DNA of 64,000 nt from Pseudonocardia sp. TRM90224 (lineage in GTDB: Bacteria > Actinomycetota > Actinomycetes > Mycobacteriales > Pseudonocardiaceae): assembly GCF_021245725.1 (NCBI RefSeq), contig NZ_JAJGSX010000009.1, positions 62,001 through 126,000 on the forward strand, read 5' to 3'. The notes under the pieces are model-generated. The model was not told where the DNA came from. It saw nothing but the letters and a program-made list of their open reading frames with translations, and did no database searches. Positions 61,318-64,000 of this stretch are shown piece after piece (the first letter of the stretch is position 1; each line of letters opens with the position of its first letter). Made by a program: the position numbers and the translations under genes.

Positions 61318-62348
61318 TGAACGCGGTCCGCGACGTGCCCGACGCCCTCCGGCCGCTCGCTGCGCAGGAACCGGCCATCGAGGTGGCCGACCTGCGCAAG
61401 GTGTTCGGTGCCCACGTCGTGCTCGACGGTCTGACGCTGCGCGTCGAGCCCGGGACGGTCTACGCACTGCTCGGGCCCAACGGCGCCGGCAAGTCCACGG
61501 CAGTCGAGGTGCTGACGACGCTCGCGCCGCGCGACGGCGGCACCGTGCGCGTCGCGGGCCACGACCCGGCGGTGCACCCCGAGGGCGTGCGCCGCGCCAT
61601 CGGCGTCGCCGGCCAGTTCTCCACCGTCGACGGCCTGCTCACCGGCAGGGAGAACCTTCGGTTGGTCGCCGACCTGCACCACATGAGGGCCGGCGGGGCC
61701 GCGCGGGTCGGTGAGCTGCTGGAGCAGTTCGACCTGGTCGAGCAGGCCGACCGGTTGGCGCTGACCTGGTCGTCCGGTGAGCGCAGGCGGCTCGACCTCG
61801 CGATGACGCTGCTCGGCCGCCCGCGGATCGTCTTCCTCGACGAACCGACGACGGGGCTCGACCCGCACAGCCGCCGCGCCGTGTGGGGCGTCGTCCGCGA
61901 GCTCCCGGTGGGCGGGGTCACGGTCTTCCTCACGACCCAGCACCTGGCCGAGGCCGACCGGCTGGCCGACCGGATCGGCGTGCTCGACCACGGCACGCTG
62001 GTCGCGGAGGGCCCGCCGGACGAGCTGAAGCGGCTGGTCCCCGGCGGCCGCGTGCGGCTGCGGCTCCACGACCGCGGCGCGCTCGACGCGGCTGCCGCCG
62101 TCGTCGCCGCGGAGCTGATCGCCGAGCGGATCGTCGAGGCCGTCGTGCGCGACGACGATGCGCTCACGCTGCAGGTGCCGACCGACGGCAGCGTGCGGTC
62201 GCTGCGCTCGCTGCTGCACCGGCTCGATGCGGCCCGGGTCGCCGTCGCCGGCGTCACCGTGCGCGAGCCCGATCTCGACGACGTGTTCTTCGCCCTCACC
62301 GGCCACCGCACCGCAAGCAACCTCATCCTGAAGGGCGAATTCTCGTGA
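61317..62348 (+). CDS. DrrA-like ABC transporter ATP-binding protein
   Basis: Length is 343 residues; ATG 61317 overlaps the DUF4097 stop as TGATGA. It has Walker A GPNGAGKST near residue 56, the Q-loop GVAGQFSTVDGLLTGRENL, Walker B IVFLDEPTTGLDPHSRRAVW, and the H-loop TTQHLAEADRLADRI. The ABC signature, usually LSGGMRRRLDLA in DrrA, is here TWSSGERRRLDLA, with the first conserved Gly replaced. The C-terminal DrrA domain ends with VREPDLDDVFFALTGH. The cognate permease gene is missing: only its first codons remain at 62345. Confidence 0.88.
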   Translation: MNAVRDVPDALRPLAAQEPAIEVADLRKVFGAHVVLDGLTLRVEPGTVYALLGPNGAGKSTAVEVLTTLAPRDGGTVRVAGHDPAVHPEGVRRAIGVAGQFSTVDGLLTGRENLRLVADLHHMRAGGAARVGELLEQFDLVEQADRLALTWSSGERRRLDLAMTLLGRPRIVFLDEPTTGLDPHSRRAVWGVVRELPVGGVTVFLTTQHLAEADRLADRIGVLDHGTLVAEGPPDELKRLVPGGRVRLRLHDRGALDAAAAVVAAELIAERIVEAVVRDDDALTLQVPTDGSVRSLRSLLHRLDAARVAVAGVTVREPDLDDVFFALTGHRTASNLILKGEFS

Positions 62349-62392
62349 CCACGACCGTCGCCGACCCGAAACCGCTGGCCACAGCCGTTCGG
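62345..62392 (+). pseudogene. N-terminal remnant of a DrrB-type ABC permease
   Basis: GTG 62345 overlaps the ATPase stop (GTGA) exactly where drrB normally begins, and reads VTTTVADPKPLATAVR, the usual cytoplasmic start of DrrB-like permeases as I know them. After that the sequence has no membrane segment: it runs GKGMQAVRRQARRANRSS and stays open, in the same frame, into the sigma factor gene at 62552. This looks like a deletion that removed the roughly 250-codon permease. The breakpoint near 62393 is inferred. Confidence 0.6.
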
Positions 62393-62453
62393 ACCGGGAA
62401 AGGTATGCAGGCCGTACGGCGCCAGGCGCGTCGGGCGAACCGATCGAGCGAAG

Positions 62454-62480
62454 GGAACGAACTCCGGGCGGGGGACGTAT
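62454..62480 (+). promoter_or_regulatory. Candidate ECF-type promoter of the sigma factor gene
   Basis: GGAAC (62454-62458) and CGTAT (62476-62480) are spaced by 17 bases, an ECF-like pattern about 70 bases before the sigma start. Autoregulation is possible but unproven. Confidence 0.35.
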
Positions 62481-62503
62481 CAGCGGGTGCCGACGAACGC
62501 TCC

Positions 62504-62533
62504 GTGTCAGGTGCGGGCGTGTCAGGTGCGGGG
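62504..62533 (+). repeat. Tandem 15-base repeat before the sigma factor gene
   Basis: GTGTCAGGTGCGGGC is followed directly by GTGTCAGGTGCGGGG, in the untranslated leader just before the ribosome site GAGGAGGTGAGGGG. Confidence 0.75.
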
Positions 62534-62551
62534 TGGAGAGGAGGTGAGGGG

Positions 62552-63124
62552 ATGGAGCGGAGCAGCGACATCGCCGACGAGCTCGTGACGGCCGCCGTCG
62601 CGGGCGACCGCACGGCGATCGAGCACCTGCTGGCGGTGATCCGGCCGGTGGTCGTCCGGTACTGCCGGGCGCGGCTCGGGCGGACCGACCGTTCGTGGGT
62701 CGCCGCCGACGACGTCGCGCAAGAGGTGCTCGCCGCGGTCTTCTCCGCCCTGCCCGGCTACCGCCAGCAGGGCAAGCCGTTCCTCGCCTACGTCTACGGC
62801 ATCGCGGCCCGCAAGCTCGTCGACGCGCACCGGGCCGCCGCGCGCCGGCCGGCCGTGCCCGTCGCCGACATCCCCGAGTCCGTCGACGGCGCCGACGGCC
62901 CGCCGGAGCTGGTGCTGCGCGGCGAGCTGGCCGACCGGCTCGGGCGGCTGCTCGACCTGCTCCCGGAGCCGCAGCGCGAGGTCGTGATCATGCGGGTGGC
63001 GCTCGGGTTCTCCGCGCAGGAGACGGCCGCGGCCCTCGGCTCCACCCCCGGCTCCGTCCGCGTGACGCAGCACCGCGCGCTCGCCCGCCTCCGCAAGGCC
63101 GTGGCGGCGGACCTGCCCGCCTGA
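62552..63124 (+). CDS. ShbA/SigD-type ECF RNA polymerase sigma factor
   Basis: Length is 190 residues from ATG 62552, behind GGAGGTGAGGGG. Region 2 reads IRPVVVRYCRARLGRTDRSWVAADDVAQEVLAAVFSALPGYRQQGKPFLAYVYGIAARKLVDAHR, and region 4 LLPEPQREVVIMRVALGFSAQETAAALGSTPGSVRVTQHRALARLRKAV. GSTPGSVRVTQHRALARLR is the hallmark of actinobacterial SigD/ShbA, which drives housekeeping sigma expression in Streptomyces. The usual neighbours (anti-sigma factor RsdA, guaB) are absent; a family A repeat and yjbR follow. The frame is open upstream into the drrB remnant. Confidence 0.88.
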   Translation: MERSSDIADELVTAAVAGDRTAIEHLLAVIRPVVVRYCRARLGRTDRSWVAADDVAQEVLAAVFSALPGYRQQGKPFLAYVYGIAARKLVDAHRAAARRPAVPVADIPESVDGADGPPELVLRGELADRLGRLLDLLPEPQREVVIMRVALGFSAQETAAALGSTPGSVRVTQHRALARLRKAVAADLPA

Positions 63125-63150
63125 CGCGCGGCACCGCAGGTGGCCTGGGG

Positions 63151-63207
63151 AGGGCAGGAAAGCCACTTTCAGGCCCTGTGAGGGCAGGAAAGTGGCTTTC
63201 CTGCCCT
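63151..63207. repeat. Family A stem-loop (A9)
   Basis: Inverted orientation, loop TGTGA, midway between convergent genes ending at 63124 and 63235. Confidence 0.87.
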
Positions 63208-63234
63208 TCCGGCCAGGTCGTCGCGGCGCCCCCG

Positions 63235-63594
63235 CTACGCGTCGAGCTGTGCAGTCAGGCGTTTCGGTGCGATCTCGCGGTAGGCGTCGGTGACGATCTC
63301 GGCGATCTCGACCCAGTCGACGTCCGGCACGTCGAGGTAGACGCCGAGCCACCCGCGGCCGCCGACGTACGGCGGGCGGAAGAACCGCGTGGGGTCGGCC
63401 GAGACCATCGCCTCCTGGGAGCCGGGCGGCGCGGCGCACCAGAACGCGAGGCGGTCGTCGTGGTGGTGGTTCGCGTACATCACGAAGACCTTCCGCACGA
63501 ACCACGTCGGCTCGCCGTGGCTCACCCGCTCCTCGGCCTCCGGCATCGCCATGCACAGCTCACGCAGGCGGAGGAGCGGATCTTCGGGGCTCAC
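63235..63594 (-). CDS. MmcQ/YjbR family DNA-binding-like protein
   Basis: Length is 119 residues. It has LRELCMAMPEAEERVSHGEPTWFVRKVFVMYANHHHDDRLAFWCAAPPGSQEAMV and RFFRPPYVGGRGWLGVYLDVPDVDWVEIAEIVTDAYREIAPKRL, the YjbR (CyaY-like double-wing) fold. Its biochemical role is not settled. It overlaps the methyltransferase stop by four bases and is thus downstream of it in one transcript. Confidence 0.9.
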   Translation of the reverse strand: MSPEDPLLRLRELCMAMPEAEERVSHGEPTWFVRKVFVMYANHHHDDRLAFWCAAPPGSQEAMVSADPTRFFRPPYVGGRGWLGVYLDVPDVDWVEIAEIVTDAYREIAPKRLTAQLDA

Positions 63595-64000
63595 GGGGCG
63601 GGCACCGCGCGCATGACGACGTACCCGGTCGGTTCGGCCTTGGTCACGTCGAGCAACCGCAGGCCGGCCGCCGCCAGCAGGTCGGTGAACTCCTCCAGCG
63701 TGCGTTCCTTGCCGCCGGTGTTGACCATCATGTTGAGGTCGCTCATGAGCAGCACCGGCATCGCGGCGAGCGCGGCGTCGTCGGCGGGCAGCAGCGGTTC
63801 GACGAGGAACAGCGTGCCGTGCTCCGGCATCGCCGCCCGGATCGTGCGCATGATGGCGAGGCTGCGCTCGTCGTCCCAGTCGTGGATGACGCTCTTCAGC
63901 ACGTGCGCGTCGGCCGTCGGGACGGAGACGAAGAAGTCGCCCGTCACGACCTCGGCGCGGCCGCCCAGCACGGTCGCGGCGTCGCCGACGCCCGAAGGGG
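63591..64000 (-). CDS. O-methyltransferase (COMT/hydroxyindole type), N-terminus beyond window
   Basis: Only the C-terminal 136 codons are visible; the frame is open at the right edge. It has GDFFVSVPTADAHVLKSVIHDWDDERSLAIMRTIRAAM, the catalytic His region HDWDD of plant-type and polyketide O-methyltransferases, LFLVEPLLPADD, MSDLNMMVNTGGKERTLEEFTDLLAAAGL and a closing strand. The missing part would hold the winged-helix dimerisation domain and the SAM-binding start. Substrates of this family are phenolic hydroxyls. It is followed by yjbR, overlapping by four bases. Confidence 0.9.
   Translation of the reverse strand, partial: PSGVGDAATVLGGRAEVVTGDFFVSVPTADAHVLKSVIHDWDDERSLAIMRTIRAAMPEHGTLFLVEPLLPADDAALAAMPVLLMSDLNMMVNTGGKERTLEEFTDLLAAAGLRLLDVTKAEPTGYVVMRAVPAP

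Overview
The window is high-GC actinobacterial chromosome, probably of the order Pseudonocardiales. This is inferred from GTG starts, ATGA/GTGA stop-start overlaps, an Lsr2 nucleoid protein, a 6C small RNA, a SAM-IV-type riboswitch, an AAC(2')-I acetyltransferase and an F420-type PPOX protein. No tRNA, rRNA, CRISPR array, insertion sequence or phage gene was seen. Both ends cut genes: hrpB on the left and an O-methyltransferase on the right.

Layout. 1-5.2 kb: HrpB helicase, then a TetR regulator divergent from an SDR and an acyl-CoA dehydrogenase. 5.2-9.2 kb: coiled-coil protein, 6C RNA, secreted intradiol dioxygenase, and an arsR-SRPBCC-VOC operon divergent from a RibD/DHFR-like reductase. 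9.5-16.4 kb: ECF sigma factor with SnoaL-like tail, efflux pump, three consecutive AIM24 paralogues, Rieske oxygenase, nitroreductase. 16.4-20.2 kb: three overlapping genes encoding a tetracycline ribosomal-protection GTPase, an aminoglycoside 2'-N-acetyltransferase and a membrane-anchored GH18-like protein. 20.4-31.4 kb: anti-sigma-type ATPase, secreted lipase, class V aminotransferase behind a SAM-IV riboswitch, AEC permease, aromatic amino acid decarboxylase, lipoprotein hydrolase, DUF4291, two MFS pumps and a TetR with three operator copies. 31.6-40.9 kb: SDR, lsr2, crotonase, papain-like protein, aldo/keto reductase, acyl-CoA dehydrogenase, fused PabB-PabC, DUF899-ArsR. 41-51.5 kb: SWIM protein plus SNF2 helicase, GNAT, pirin, methyltransferase, SMP-30, PPOX, TetR plus MFS. 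51.5-58.4 kb: complete peptide-type ABC importer and hpd. 58.5-64 kb: Lrp regulator, hydrolase, a ribbon-helix-helix/DUF4097/DrrA-like operon whose permease is missing, a SigD/ShbA-like sigma factor, YjbR and a partial methyltransferase.

Two families of long stem-loop repeats recur between genes. Family A has nine copies built on AGGAAAG-CCA-CTTTCCT and always lies 3' of at least one gene. Family B has seven copies with arms CCCCACCGTTTTG/CAAAACGGTGGGG and lies only between convergent genes. Both look like bidirectional terminators or REP-type elements.

Regulation is unusually legible: repeated operators sit in front of both ArsR genes, one TetR/MFS pair and the ribbon-helix-helix operon. 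Functionally the window is mostly accessory: acyl-CoA and aromatic catabolism, drug efflux and resistance, and nutrient uptake. The points most worth a second look are the coupled resistance cassette with its upstream ORF, the iteron-controlled RHH operon ending in an apparent deletion joined in frame to a sigma factor, and the two repeat families.
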